Shown here in pieces: positions 18,904 through 28,419 of a stretch of 55,382 nucleotides of DNA (the stretch's first letter is position 1; each line of letters starts with the position of its first letter). The translations under genes were made by a program, and so were the position numbers. This stretch comes from Bacteroidota bacterium (GTDB lineage: Bacteria > Bacteroidota > Bacteroidia > AKYH767-A > OLB10). The notes under the pieces are model-generated. The model ran no database searches and had not been told where the DNA came from. It saw only the letters and a list, made by a program, of their open reading frames with translations. The stretch is from positions 1 to 55,382 of the forward strand of contig CAUJFJ010000195.1 in the NCBI GenBank assembly GCA_963169675.1, read 5' to 3'.

Positions 18904-19479
18904 ATGATCCAGATAGGAAATGTTCTTGTTTCAGACGATGTAATCGGTAAACGCTTTGTATGCGATCTGGAAAAGTGCAGAGGTGCCTGTTGTGTGGAAG
19001 GTGACAGTGGTGCTCCGCTTGAAAAAGAAGAGTTGGCCATACTCGAAAAAATTTATCCGAAGGTTGAGCCTTATCTTTCAGAAGACGGAAAAAAATCGAT
19101 TCAGAAGTATGGAAAATATTTAATTGATGATGATGGCGATTACGTTACACCGTTAGTAAATGGAGAGCTGGAGTGCGCCTATACGATTTTTGAAAAAGGA
19201 GTTGCGAAGTGTGGAATAGAGAAGGCTTATGAAGAAGGAAAAATAAAATTCAAGAAACCAATTTCATGTCACTTGTATCCGATAAGAATTGCTAAACTGA
19301 AAAATGGTGATGCATTGAATTATCATAAATGGGATTTGTGTAAAGCAGCATGTTCACTTGGGAAAAAACTGGATGTTCCGGTGTATAAATTTCTTGAAAC
19401 ACCTTTGATTAGAAAGTATGGCAAGAAATGGTACAAAGAATTACAACTTGCTGTTAAATTACTACACGAAAAAGAGTAA
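18904..19479 (+). CDS. DUF3109-family Cys-rich protein
   Basis: MIQIGNVLVSDDVIGKRFVCDLEKCRGACCVEGDSGAPLEKEE; later Cys motifs CGIEK, ISCHLYPIR, CKAACS. ATG at 18904 preferred over 18859, which lies upstream of the -7 element. Confidence 0.85.
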   Translation: MIQIGNVLVSDDVIGKRFVCDLEKCRGACCVEGDSGAPLEKEELAILEKIYPKVEPYLSEDGKKSIQKYGKYLIDDDGDYVTPLVNGELECAYTIFEKGVAKCGIEKAYEEGKIKFKKPISCHLYPIRIAKLKNGDALNYHKWDLCKAACSLGKKLDVPVYKFLETPLIRKYGKKWYKELQLAVKLLHEKE

Positions 19480-19586
19480 TGACTGAAATTATGGCAAATT
19501 TGTCTTTTTTTGCATTATTGCCACTTTAGTTATCAAAGTTCCGACAAAAACAAAGCGTTTCAGGTTATTTTTTTATTAACCCGAAT

Positions 19587-19617
19587 TTGTTCAAAAATTC
19601 AGGTGATTGTTCAAAAA
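19587..19617 (+). repeat. Direct repeat TTGTTCAAAAA x2 in the nrdB leader
   Basis: Identical 11-mers at 19587-19597 and 19607-19617, exactly 20 bp apart. Confidence 0.6.
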
Positions 19618-19793
19618 ATTGAATTGTTTTCACGCTTAATTTTAACAAAGTTTGCAAGGGATTCAACAAGACATCTTTTATAGTAAAACCTGTTGATTCT
19701 CAATCAAAATTTAAATCAATTAGATTACTAAATGGCCTGGTTGGCTAACTGACCGGGCGGGGGAATTGTCAACTTATTAAAAATTAAAGATAT

Positions 19794-20753
19794 ATGGAAG
19801 TTTTGCTTCAGGAGAACAAGGATCGTTTCGTTTTACTCCCAATTAAGTACCCGGAAATATGGAAAATGTACAAGAAGCACGAGGCTTCGTTCTGGACAGC
19901 CGAGGAAATTGACCTTTCTCCGGATTTAAAGGACTGGGAACGTCTCACTAATGATGAGCGTCACTTTATTAAGCATGTTTTGGCATTTTTTGCTGCAAGT
20001 GATGGTATTGTAAATGAGAATCTGGCAGTTAACTTCATGAAGGAGGTTCAGTTACCTGAAGCACGTTGCTTTTACGGGTTCCAGATTATGATCGAAAACA
20101 TCCACTCTGAAACTTACTCCTTATTAATTGATACATATATAAAGGATCCGATAGAGAAAAACAGACTCTTCCACGCAATCGACAGTGTTCCATGTGTTCA
20201 GAAAAAAGCACAATGGGCGCTGAAATGGATTAACGATGGCAGCTTTGCTGAGCGTTTAGTGGCATTTGCAGCCGTTGAAGGTATTTTCTTCTCAGGAAGT
20301 TTCTGCTCTATATTCTGGTTAAAGAAGCGTGGTTTAATGCCAGGACTGTCATTTTCCAATGAGTTGATTTCCAGAGATGAGGGATTACACTGCGATTTCG
20401 CTTGTCTATTATATAGTATGCTCGAAACAAAACTTTCTCAGGAACGCATTCATGCGATTATCAGAGATGCAGTTGAAAATGAGCACGAGTTCGTGACAGA
20501 TGCACTTCCGGTTTCTCTTATCGGTATGAACTCCAAGCTGATGTGTCAGTATATTGAATTTGTTGCCGATCGTTTACTCGTTGCACTTGGCTACGATAAA
20601 ATATACAATGCAACAAATCCGTTTGACTTTATGGAGACCATTTCATTACAGGGAAAGACCAACTTCTTTGAAAAACGCGTCGCAGAATATCAGAAGGCAG
20701 GAGTTATGAACACTAAAGAGCAACAAGAATTCAAGCTGGACGAAGACTTCTAG
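19794..20753 (+). CDS. nrdB: Class Ia ribonucleotide reductase, small (R2) subunit
   Basis: [84 protein letters not shown]. Confidence 0.96.
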   Translation: MEVLLQENKDRFVLLPIKYPEIWKMYKKHEASFWTAEEIDLSPDLKDWERLTNDERHFIKHVLAFFAASDGIVNENLAVNFMKEVQLPEARCFYGFQIMIENIHSETYSLLIDTYIKDPIEKNRLFHAIDSVPCVQKKAQWALKWINDGSFAERLVAFAAVEGIFFSGSFCSIFWLKKRGLMPGLSFSNELISRDEGLHCDFACLLYSMLETKLSQERIHAIIRDAVENEHEFVTDALPVSLIGMNSKLMCQYIEFVADRLLVALGYDKIYNATNPFDFMETISLQGKTNFFEKRVAEYQKAGVMNTKEQQEFKLDEDF

Positions 20754-20805
20754 GATTTTTATTACACAAGAACTTTCAAACCAACATTAAAAACACACCG
20801 CAACA

Positions 20806-23184
20806 ATGATTGTAGTAAAAAGAGATGGACGGAGGGAAACCGTTAAATTCGACAAAATAACATCCAGGATTCAACGCCTTTGCTATGGCCTTTCTCCTGA
20901 ACATGTGGAACCTGTGCAGGTTGCCATTAAAGTTATTGAGGGAATTTATGACGGTGTAACCACCAGTGAACTCGATAATCTTGCTGCTGAAATCGCTGCA
21001 TCACTTACAACCAAGCACCCTGATTATGCTTTGTTGGCAAGCCGCATCGCAATTTCTAACCTGCATAAAAACACTAAAAAATCGTTTTCTGAAACGATGC
21101 GTGATCTGCACGATTATATAGATCCGAAAACAAATCTTCATGCATCACTTATCGCTGAAGATGTGTTCAAGATCATCAATGATAATGCAGATTTGCTGGA
21201 TTCAACAATCATTTATGATCGCGATTTTGGCTACGATTATTTCGGATTTAAAACACTTGAAAAATCATACCTGCTGAAGGTTAATGGTAAAGTGGTGGAG
21301 CGCCCGCAACACATGCTGATGCGCGTTGCTGTTGGTATTCACAAAGAAGATGTGAATGCTGCTATCGAAACATACAACCTGATGAGTGAACGTTGGTTTA
21401 CTCATGCTACTCCAACCTTATTTAATGCAGGTACTCCGAAGCCTCAATTGTCTTCGTGCTTCCTGCTTTCTATGAAAGGCGACAGCATCGAAGGTATTTA
21501 TGATACATTAAAACAATGCGCACAGATCTCACAATCTGCCGGCGGAATTGGTCTGAGCATTCATAATATTCGCGCAACCGGATCTTATATCAGAGGAACA
21601 AATGGTACCAGTAACGGTATTGTTCCAATGTTGCGTGTGTTCAATGATACAGCACGTTATGTCGATCAGGGTGGTGGCAAAAGAAAAGGTTCTTTCGCAA
21701 TTTACCTTGAGCCATGGCATGCCGATGTATTCGATTTCCTCGAATTGAAAAAGAATCATGGTAAAGAAGAACTTCGTGCCCGTGATCTTTTCTTTGCACT
21801 TTGGGTTTGTGATCTGTTCATGAAACGTGTAGAAGAAGAAGGCGACTGGTCACTATTCTGCCCCAATGAAGCACCGGGATTGTCAGATTGCTATGGTAAA
21901 GAATTTGAATTGCTTTACGAACGCTACGAAGCTGAAGGTAAAGCAAGAAAAGTTGTTAAAGCACGCGAACTGTGGGCTGCAATTCTGGAATCACAAATTG
22001 AAACAGGAACCCCTTACATGCTTTATAAAGATGCATGTAATGAAAAATCAAATCAGAAAAATTTAGGAACTATAAAAAGTTCTAACCTCTGCACCGAAAT
22101 TGTAGAGTATACCGATAAAGATGAAGTAGCTGTTTGTAACCTCGCTTCTATCTCATTACCACGTTTTGTAATTGATGGTAAATTCGACCACCAGAAATTA
22201 TTTGATATCACTTATGTGGTAACAAAAAATCTGAATAAGATTATTGATGTAAATTATTACCCTGTTCCGGAAGCAAAACGCTCTAATATGCGTCACCGTC
22301 CAATTGGAATTGGTGTGCAGGGACTTGCAGATGCTTTCATTCTGATGCGTTTGCCATTTGATTCAGAAGGTGCCCGTGCGTTGAATCGCGAAATTTTCGA
22401 AACGATCTATTATGCTGCAATGACAGCTTCTAAAGATCTGGCTAAAATTGATGGTGCTTATGAAACATTCCCGGGTTCTCCCTTATCGAAAGGTATTTTC
22501 CAATTCGATATGTGGAATGTTACTCCTTCTAACCGTTGGGAATGGGATGTTCTGAAAGATGAAGTAATGAAACACGGAGCAAGAAATTCACTGTTGCTCG
22601 CTCCTATGCCAACAGCTTCAACTTCACAAATTTTAGGAAACAACGAATGTTTCGAAGCATACACTTCGAATATTTATACCCGCCGTGTGCTTTCAGGTGA
22701 GTTTGTTGTAGTTAACAAACACCTGCTGCTTGATCTGGTGAATATGGGATTGTGGAATAATGATCTCAAGAATAAAATTATTGCCAGCAACGGTTCTGTA
22801 CAAAGTATTCCTGAAATCCCTGAAGATATTAAGGAACTCTACAAAACTGTTTGGGAAATCAAACAAAAGGCAATTCTTGATATGGCTGCCGACCGTGGTG
22901 CATTCATCTGCCAAAGTCAGTCACTTAACATCTTTATTCCCGACGCGAACTTCGCTAAATTAAGTTCAATGCACTTTTATGCCTGGAAAAAAGGTTTGAA
23001 AACAGGAATGTATTATCTTCGCACTAAAGCAGCTGTGGATGCTATTAAATTCACTGTTGATAGTTCTTACCTCAAACAACCCGGAACCAATAATACCGAA
23101 AAACCACTGGTTAATGAAACAGCCCTGGCTGAAGTCAGTTGCAGCATCGACAATCCCGATGATTGCCTCGCCTGTGGAAGCTAA
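20806..23184 (+). CDS. nrdA: Class Ia ribonucleotide reductase, large (R1) subunit
   Basis: N-terminal ATP-cone ([20 protein letters not shown]), [42 protein letters not shown]-terminal CLAC. Confidence 0.97.
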   Translation: MIVVKRDGRRETVKFDKITSRIQRLCYGLSPEHVEPVQVAIKVIEGIYDGVTTSELDNLAAEIAASLTTKHPDYALLASRIAISNLHKNTKKSFSETMRDLHDYIDPKTNLHASLIAEDVFKIINDNADLLDSTIIYDRDFGYDYFGFKTLEKSYLLKVNGKVVERPQHMLMRVAVGIHKEDVNAAIETYNLMSERWFTHATPTLFNAGTPKPQLSSCFLLSMKGDSIEGIYDTLKQCAQISQSAGGIGLSIHNIRATGSYIRGTNGTSNGIVPMLRVFNDTARYVDQGGGKRKGSFAIYLEPWHADVFDFLELKKNHGKEELRARDLFFALWVCDLFMKRVEEEGDWSLFCPNEAPGLSDCYGKEFELLYERYEAEGKARKVVKARELWAAILESQIETGTPYMLYKDACNEKSNQKNLGTIKSSNLCTEIVEYTDKDEVAVCNLASISLPRFVIDGKFDHQKLFDITYVVTKNLNKIIDVNYYPVPEAKRSNMRHRPIGIGVQGLADAFILMRLPFDSEGARALNREIFETIYYAAMTASKDLAKIDGAYETFPGSPLSKGIFQFDMWNVTPSNRWEWDVLKDEVMKHGARNSLLLAPMPTASTSQILGNNECFEAYTSNIYTRRVLSGEFVVVNKHLLLDLVNMGLWNNDLKNKIIASNGSVQSIPEIPEDIKELYKTVWEIKQKAILDMAADRGAFICQSQSLNIFIPDANFAKLSSMHFYAWKKGLKTGMYYLRTKAAVDAIKFTVDSSYLKQPGTNNTEKPLVNETALAEVSCSIDNPDDCLACGS

Positions 23185-23232
23185 GATTTTTTCCCCATCC
23201 CGCACCGCTTGCGGGAGCTAATTCAAGTAGTC

Positions 23233-23256
23233 AACCCCGGTAGAAATACCGGGGTT
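23233..23256 (+). terminator. Terminator after nrdA
   Basis: AACCCCGGTA-gaaa-TACCGGGGTT hairpin followed by a T-rich stretch. Confidence 0.75.
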
Positions 23257-23362
23257 TGTTGTTAATTTTACAGAATGAGTTTGTGAAATTTGCACAATGA
23301 TACTCCCTAAAATCACTGCTCCATAAAATATATTACCTTTAATTACCTCTAAAATCCTAGAC

Positions 23363-24553
23363 ATGTCCGATTTTCAATTAATTGCCAAAACTACTTATGG
23401 TTTGGAAGATATTCTGGCCGCCGAAATTCTTAAACTTGGTGGTCGCGATATCCAGACTTTAAACCGTGCCGTGCGATTCACCGGTGATCTGGGAATGATT
23501 TACAAGAGTAATTTATGTCTGAGAACAGCATTGAGAATTTTAGTGCCTGTGACCAGCTTTCAGGTTTCAGATGAAGAAAGTCTGTACAATGAAATGAAAC
23601 AAATTGAATGGGAAAAGTATCTCGATGTAACCGATACTTTAGCAATCGATACCGTGTTAAGTACCGATCTTTTCAATCACAGTCAGTTTATTTCGCAAAA
23701 GGCAAAAGATGCCATTGTAGACCGATTTCGGGAACGCGAACAGAATCGGCCAAGTGTTGATCTCGATCGCCCGACTTTACGCATCAACCTGCATATTATT
23801 GATGATGTTTGTGATGTGTCATTCGATAGTTCCGGTGATAGTCTTCATAAAAGAGGATACAGAGATCAAACAAATAAAGCTCCATTAAATGAAGTTTTAG
23901 CAGCTGGATTGGTGCTTCTTTCCGGCTGGCAAAAGCATCGAAATCTGGTTGATCCGATGTGTGGCTCCGGCACAATTCTGATTGAAGCAGCAATGATCGC
24001 TGCAAACATCCCGCCCGGTTATTACAGAACAGAATTTGGTTTTATGCTCTGGAAAAAATACCTGGCGTTTGATGAGAACCTTTGGAATACCATTTATGAT
24101 GCTGTAATAAACAGGATTTCTTCAGAACCTGCCCGGATTTTTGGTGGTGAATTATCGCATCACGTTACCAGAAAAGCAAAGGAAAATGTGAAATTGGCAA
24201 GAGTAGAAGACCTGGTAAATATTAAAGAGTCTGATATGCTCGATTTTGAACCACCGGAAGGAGGAGGGGTGGTTATTCTGAATCCTCCTTATGGCGAACG
24301 AATGGATAAGGATGATATTTTTGAACTCTATAAATCTATTGGCCATACTTTCAAAAAGAAATATGCAGGTTACGATTGCTGGATGATAACTTCAAATATG
24401 GAAGCATTAAAAGTTGTTGGTCTGCGCCCCTCACGAAAAATTAAAGTGTTTAATGGTCCGCTGGAATGCCGATTTGTGAAATATGAAATGTATAAGGGCA
24501 CTAAAAAATTACACAAAATCAGGAATGCGGATGATGCGCAGGATGATGAATAA
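23363..24553 (+). CDS. THUMP-domain class I SAM-dependent RNA methyltransferase, RlmL-like
   Basis: THUMP-like N-terminus, VDPMCGSGTILIEAAMIAANIPPG, VVILNPPYGERM. Confidence 0.92.
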   Translation: MSDFQLIAKTTYGLEDILAAEILKLGGRDIQTLNRAVRFTGDLGMIYKSNLCLRTALRILVPVTSFQVSDEESLYNEMKQIEWEKYLDVTDTLAIDTVLSTDLFNHSQFISQKAKDAIVDRFREREQNRPSVDLDRPTLRINLHIIDDVCDVSFDSSGDSLHKRGYRDQTNKAPLNEVLAAGLVLLSGWQKHRNLVDPMCGSGTILIEAAMIAANIPPGYYRTEFGFMLWKKYLAFDENLWNTIYDAVINRISSEPARIFGGELSHHVTRKAKENVKLARVEDLVNIKESDMLDFEPPEGGGVVILNPPYGERMDKDDIFELYKSIGHTFKKKYAGYDCWMITSNMEALKVVGLRPSRKIKVFNGPLECRFVKYEMYKGTKKLHKIRNADDAQDDE

Positions 24554-24587
24554 AAAAAGCCTTCGGAATTTTCCGAAGGCTTTTTTT
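24552..24587. terminator. Bidirectional terminator between convergent genes
   Basis: AAAAAAAGCCTTCGGAATTTTCCGAAGGCTTTTTTT near-perfect palindrome. Confidence 0.85.
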
Positions 24588-24600
24588 ATGATAATGCAAT

Positions 24601-26316
24601 TTATTGCACTACAAATTTTCCTGCACTAACTACTCCGCTGGTAGTATTGGTGACTTCGTAAATAAACAAACCTGCATGAAGTTTTTCCCGCTTGACAATA
24701 CTTTTTTGACCGGTGGTTGTCTCTGTAAAAATCAACTTTCCTGCACTGTCATATACTTTAATGGCAATAAGATCACCATCAATGTTGCTGAATGAAATTA
24801 TAGCATCCTCTGTAACCGGATTAGGTAATACCTGCACTAAATTGGATGCATCCGGTTCTGCAATACCAACCGGAATCTGATACACAAGTGTATTCAGGGT
24901 TGTGTTGGTAACAATAGCAGGATTTAAATCGAAATAGATATGTGCTGTATTATTTAGTGCCGTGTTATTTGGTAATCCTGTTTTAGTCAAGCAACGGTAG
25001 CGGACAAACCCGTGACTGCCCGGCTCATTCACATTGCTGTCGGGTAATAAAATATTGTTGAAAATGAATTTAGTTCGGCCATTGGTACGTTGCTCTAATA
25101 CCACCGGGTGGCTGCTTGTAATTATTTCAAAAGTATTTAAGTCAAGAATGGAAGCATTCAAAGTATCTAACAACACTACATTGAAAGCGGTATCATTTCC
25201 GGTATTCTGAAAACGAATTACAAAGTCGAGAGTATCCGACATAAGTGTGTAATTCTGAGCCTGAACTCCTGCCGGGATTGCTGTTTTGTCGTTAGGGTCA
25301 TATGAACACAATACAACGTGATTTTGCAATTGTTCATCCTGATACACAACATTGCCGGATGGATTTTGGGCATTTGCCAGTACGCTATTACTTATTTGGC
25401 TTCCTACACCTGGTTGGGTACAGGTTACAATAATATTTCGGGATTCACCAGGCTGTAAGTTTGTGTAATTCCAGGAATAGGTGTTTCCTGTAATGTTGTC
25501 TGGTGTAACAGAGCTTGAAACATAAGTCAGATTATTGCTCTTGATAAACTTTACTTCACCCTGGCTGGTTACTGTTCCGATATTTGTATATGTAATAAAA
25601 TACGTTGAATTTTGGAAGCAACGTGGAGGGGAGCCTCCGGTAATATTAACATCAATTTTATAAGTATCGAATTTTCCTTTAAGGCCAAAGTCGATTCCTG
25701 TAATTGAAGGTGGTGTTACATTTATCGAAACAACACTATCAGTAGTCACATTCCATAAATTTCCGGGCAATACTTTCACAGTCTTAGGCCCCAATAGTGA
25801 AGCAATAGTATACGCGCCGGTATTATTTGTAAAAGTGGTCAGACTATCAGGCAGCAACATAACTTTTATGTTAGTCATTCCATTTTCAATTCCATTCTGA
25901 GTGAGACTGGAATCGCTATCAAAGAATACATTTCCTTCAACTGAAGCATCTCCAATAAAGAAGCCTCCCGGAATAGTATATGAAACCCAACTTCCTATAT
26001 CCCATTGCACCGTATAATTACCCGCCGGTGCATTGGTAGGAATATTCCAGGGAATAGAAACATTGTCATCATCGAGCAAAGTAGACCAATTACTGGGATA
26101 GATGTAGTAATTGTTTAGTTTAAGGTAAATATCATTCATTCCAAACTGATTTGGAAAAGAACCCATAGTGAAAAAAAAGCCTGCCCCCGTAACAGTTGTA
26201 GTTAATGATTGCCCGCGAATTGCTGAATTGGGTGTTATTGACAACAATGACTGACTATAAGATTTTCCCAGACAGATAAAAAGGAAGAAGGCAACAAGTA
26301 GAATGGATTTTTTCAT
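24601..26316 (-). CDS. T9SS secreted protein with adhesin-like domains and type A C-terminal sorting domain
   Basis: Signal peptide; SdrD-B-like VEGNVFFDSDSSLTQNGIENGMTNIKVMLLPD; conserved CSYDPNDKTAIPAG…HIYFDLNPAIVTN domain; C-terminal VLPNPVTEDAIISF…IKVYDSAGKLI…GLFIYEV…GKFVVQ. Confidence 0.85.
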   Translation of the reverse strand: MKKSILLVAFFLFICLGKSYSQSLLSITPNSAIRGQSLTTTVTGAGFFFTMGSFPNQFGMNDIYLKLNNYYIYPSNWSTLLDDDNVSIPWNIPTNAPAGNYTVQWDIGSWVSYTIPGGFFIGDASVEGNVFFDSDSSLTQNGIENGMTNIKVMLLPDSLTTFTNNTGAYTIASLLGPKTVKVLPGNLWNVTTDSVVSINVTPPSITGIDFGLKGKFDTYKIDVNITGGSPPRCFQNSTYFITYTNIGTVTSQGEVKFIKSNNLTYVSSSVTPDNITGNTYSWNYTNLQPGESRNIIVTCTQPGVGSQISNSVLANAQNPSGNVVYQDEQLQNHVVLCSYDPNDKTAIPAGVQAQNYTLMSDTLDFVIRFQNTGNDTAFNVVLLDTLNASILDLNTFEIITSSHPVVLEQRTNGRTKFIFNNILLPDSNVNEPGSHGFVRYRCLTKTGLPNNTALNNTAHIYFDLNPAIVTNTTLNTLVYQIPVGIAEPDASNLVQVLPNPVTEDAIISFSNIDGDLIAIKVYDSAGKLIFTETTTGQKSIVKREKLHAGLFIYEVTNTTSGVVSAGKFVVQ

Positions 26317-26487
26317 GGCTTTGATTTAAAAAGTATGTTAAAAGTAATAGAATGACCGGTTTTGGTGAAATAAATTCGATAGTTTTTGATAAAATGGCAG
26401 TTTAGGTAGGTGAAAAGCACTTATTTATCAGTAAGTTGAGCATCGAGTTGATTTTTAAGTATATTCCTTACAGGTTTATCTGAAAAC

Positions 26488-26520
26488 GAAAAAAGCCCCC
26501 GGAATTACCGGAGGCTTTTC
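26488..26520 (-). terminator. Terminator of the second T9SS cargo gene
   Basis: GAAAAAAGCCCCCGGAATTACCGGAGGCTTTTC imperfect hairpin 3' of the gene. Confidence 0.7.
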
Positions 26521-26538
26521 ATTTTTAAAATTATCCAA

Positions 26539-28239
26539 TTATAACACCACAAATTTACCTTTAGTAGTCTCAGAAGTGGAAGTTTTAGTTACTTCATAAA
26601 TGTATACACCTGTAATGAGAACATTTTCAGAGACTATTACTTTATTATCTCTTGTATTTTCAATAAATAAGAGTCGTCCGGTAGTATCATATACCTTCAC
26701 GGCAAACTCTTCGTTATTGAGGTTTTCAAATGATATGAGCGCATTTTCAGTTACCGGATTAGGAATCACTACCACATTGTTAGAAGAATTTTGCTCTGAA
26801 AGTCCAACAGGAATCTGATAAACTAAAATATTCAAAGTCGTATTGGTAACAATTGCAGGATTGAAATCGAAGTAAATATGAGCCCTGTTATTCAGGATAG
26901 AGTAATCTGGCAAACCGGTTTTTGGCATACAACGGTAACGGATGAAACCATGGCTGGCAGGCTCGTTAACAATACTATCAGGCAGAAGAATGTTATTGAA
27001 TATGAATCGTACTTCTCCATTCGTTTTGCGTTCTACCAAAACAGGATGACTTTGATCGATAATCTGGAAAGTATTCAAATCTAAAATAGCACCATTCAAA
27101 GTATCCAGAATTACAATTTTGAATGCAGTATCATTTCCGGTATTTTGGAATCGTATAACAAAATCGAGAGTATCCGACATCAATGTGAAATGCTGAGGTT
27201 GTACTCCCGGAGGTATTACGGTTTTATCATTTGGGTCATAACTGCAAAGAATGGTCTGTGTATATGTTTGTCCGTCTGTATCCTGAATGGCACCTCCGGC
27301 ATCCTCACCATTAGCATTTACAGTATTGTTAATTACACTGTTTGGACCTGGTAATGTAATTAGTAAATTAATTGTTCTGGTTTCACCAGGCAAGAGACTC
27401 AAATAATTCCAGGTGAATACATCTCCTGCAATGTTATCGGGAACAACAGAAGCGCCAGCATAAGTGCAAGCCGTATCTAAATTCAGAACAATCTGTCCTT
27501 GCGGGAAAGTGAAATTTCCGTCATTTTTATATGTAATCCTGTAACTGGCAGTGGTAAAGCAGCGTGGAAGACTGGTGCTGGTCAATGAAACATCAATGCT
27601 GTAAAGCGGATTCGTTGGCTTAAGTCCGAAGTCAAGGGTGTCGACAACTGAATAAGTAATTAAATTCAGATTGTACTGGGAAGTTCCTGATGGTTGCCAA
27701 ATGGATGTAGGTAAGACTTTTAAAGTTTTGTTACCATTTTGTGAGGAAATGTAGTAATTACCATTAGTATTACTTGAAGTATAAATACTATCAGGTAACA
27801 ATAAAACTGTTTGTCCGGACAATCCAATTTCACTTCCATTCTGCACGCCGTTCGAATCAGCATCGTGATATATCACTCCCGATAAAGCATTACCTCCTAT
27901 ATCAAAACCCCCAGGCACAGAATATTGCGGGAAACCATAATTCCATGTTGCGTCATAATTTCCAATCGGTACATTTAAAGGAATATTGAAATTCATCAAA
28001 ACATTATCGTTATCGATAACACTCGTGCTCGTAGGGTAAATAAATGTTGTCCCATTCCGTAGATAAAAATCAAAAGTGGAAGGGGAAGAACCCAGCAGGA
28101 AATAGAACTGGTCGCCGGTTACCACGGTACTGATTGATTGTCCAATGCCGGCAGAATTCGGAGTAATTGAAAGGAGAGATTGACTGAATCCGATCAGTGA
28201 CCAACATCCGAAAATTAGTGTTAGTAGAATTTTTTTCAT
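26539..28239 (-). CDS. T9SS secreted protein, paralog of 24601..26316
   Basis: Same domain order; CSYDPNDKTVIPPGVQPQHFTLMSDTLDFVIRFQNTGNDTAF nearly identical to its neighbour; C-terminal NPVTENALISF…GKFVVL. Confidence 0.85.
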   Translation of the reverse strand: MKKILLTLIFGCWSLIGFSQSLLSITPNSAGIGQSISTVVTGDQFYFLLGSSPSTFDFYLRNGTTFIYPTSTSVIDNDNVLMNFNIPLNVPIGNYDATWNYGFPQYSVPGGFDIGGNALSGVIYHDADSNGVQNGSEIGLSGQTVLLLPDSIYTSSNTNGNYYISSQNGNKTLKVLPTSIWQPSGTSQYNLNLITYSVVDTLDFGLKPTNPLYSIDVSLTSTSLPRCFTTASYRITYKNDGNFTFPQGQIVLNLDTACTYAGASVVPDNIAGDVFTWNYLSLLPGETRTINLLITLPGPNSVINNTVNANGEDAGGAIQDTDGQTYTQTILCSYDPNDKTVIPPGVQPQHFTLMSDTLDFVIRFQNTGNDTAFKIVILDTLNGAILDLNTFQIIDQSHPVLVERKTNGEVRFIFNNILLPDSIVNEPASHGFIRYRCMPKTGLPDYSILNNRAHIYFDFNPAIVTNTTLNILVYQIPVGLSEQNSSNNVVVIPNPVTENALISFENLNNEEFAVKVYDTTGRLLFIENTRDNKVIVSENVLITGVYIYEVTKTSTSETTKGKFVVL

Positions 28240-28419
28240 GTTGTTGAATTTTAGTAAAATTAATTTGCCATGTAAACATAATCAAAAAAAAGGATAAATC
28301 CGGTGGTTATGGGAAATATGACTGTATGATGGAATCAGATTCAAAAAGTTGCAACACTATGAAAGTTTATTTGAAAAAAGAGTTATTGTTTTAAAAATCA
28401 ATTAATTATAATTGGTTTA

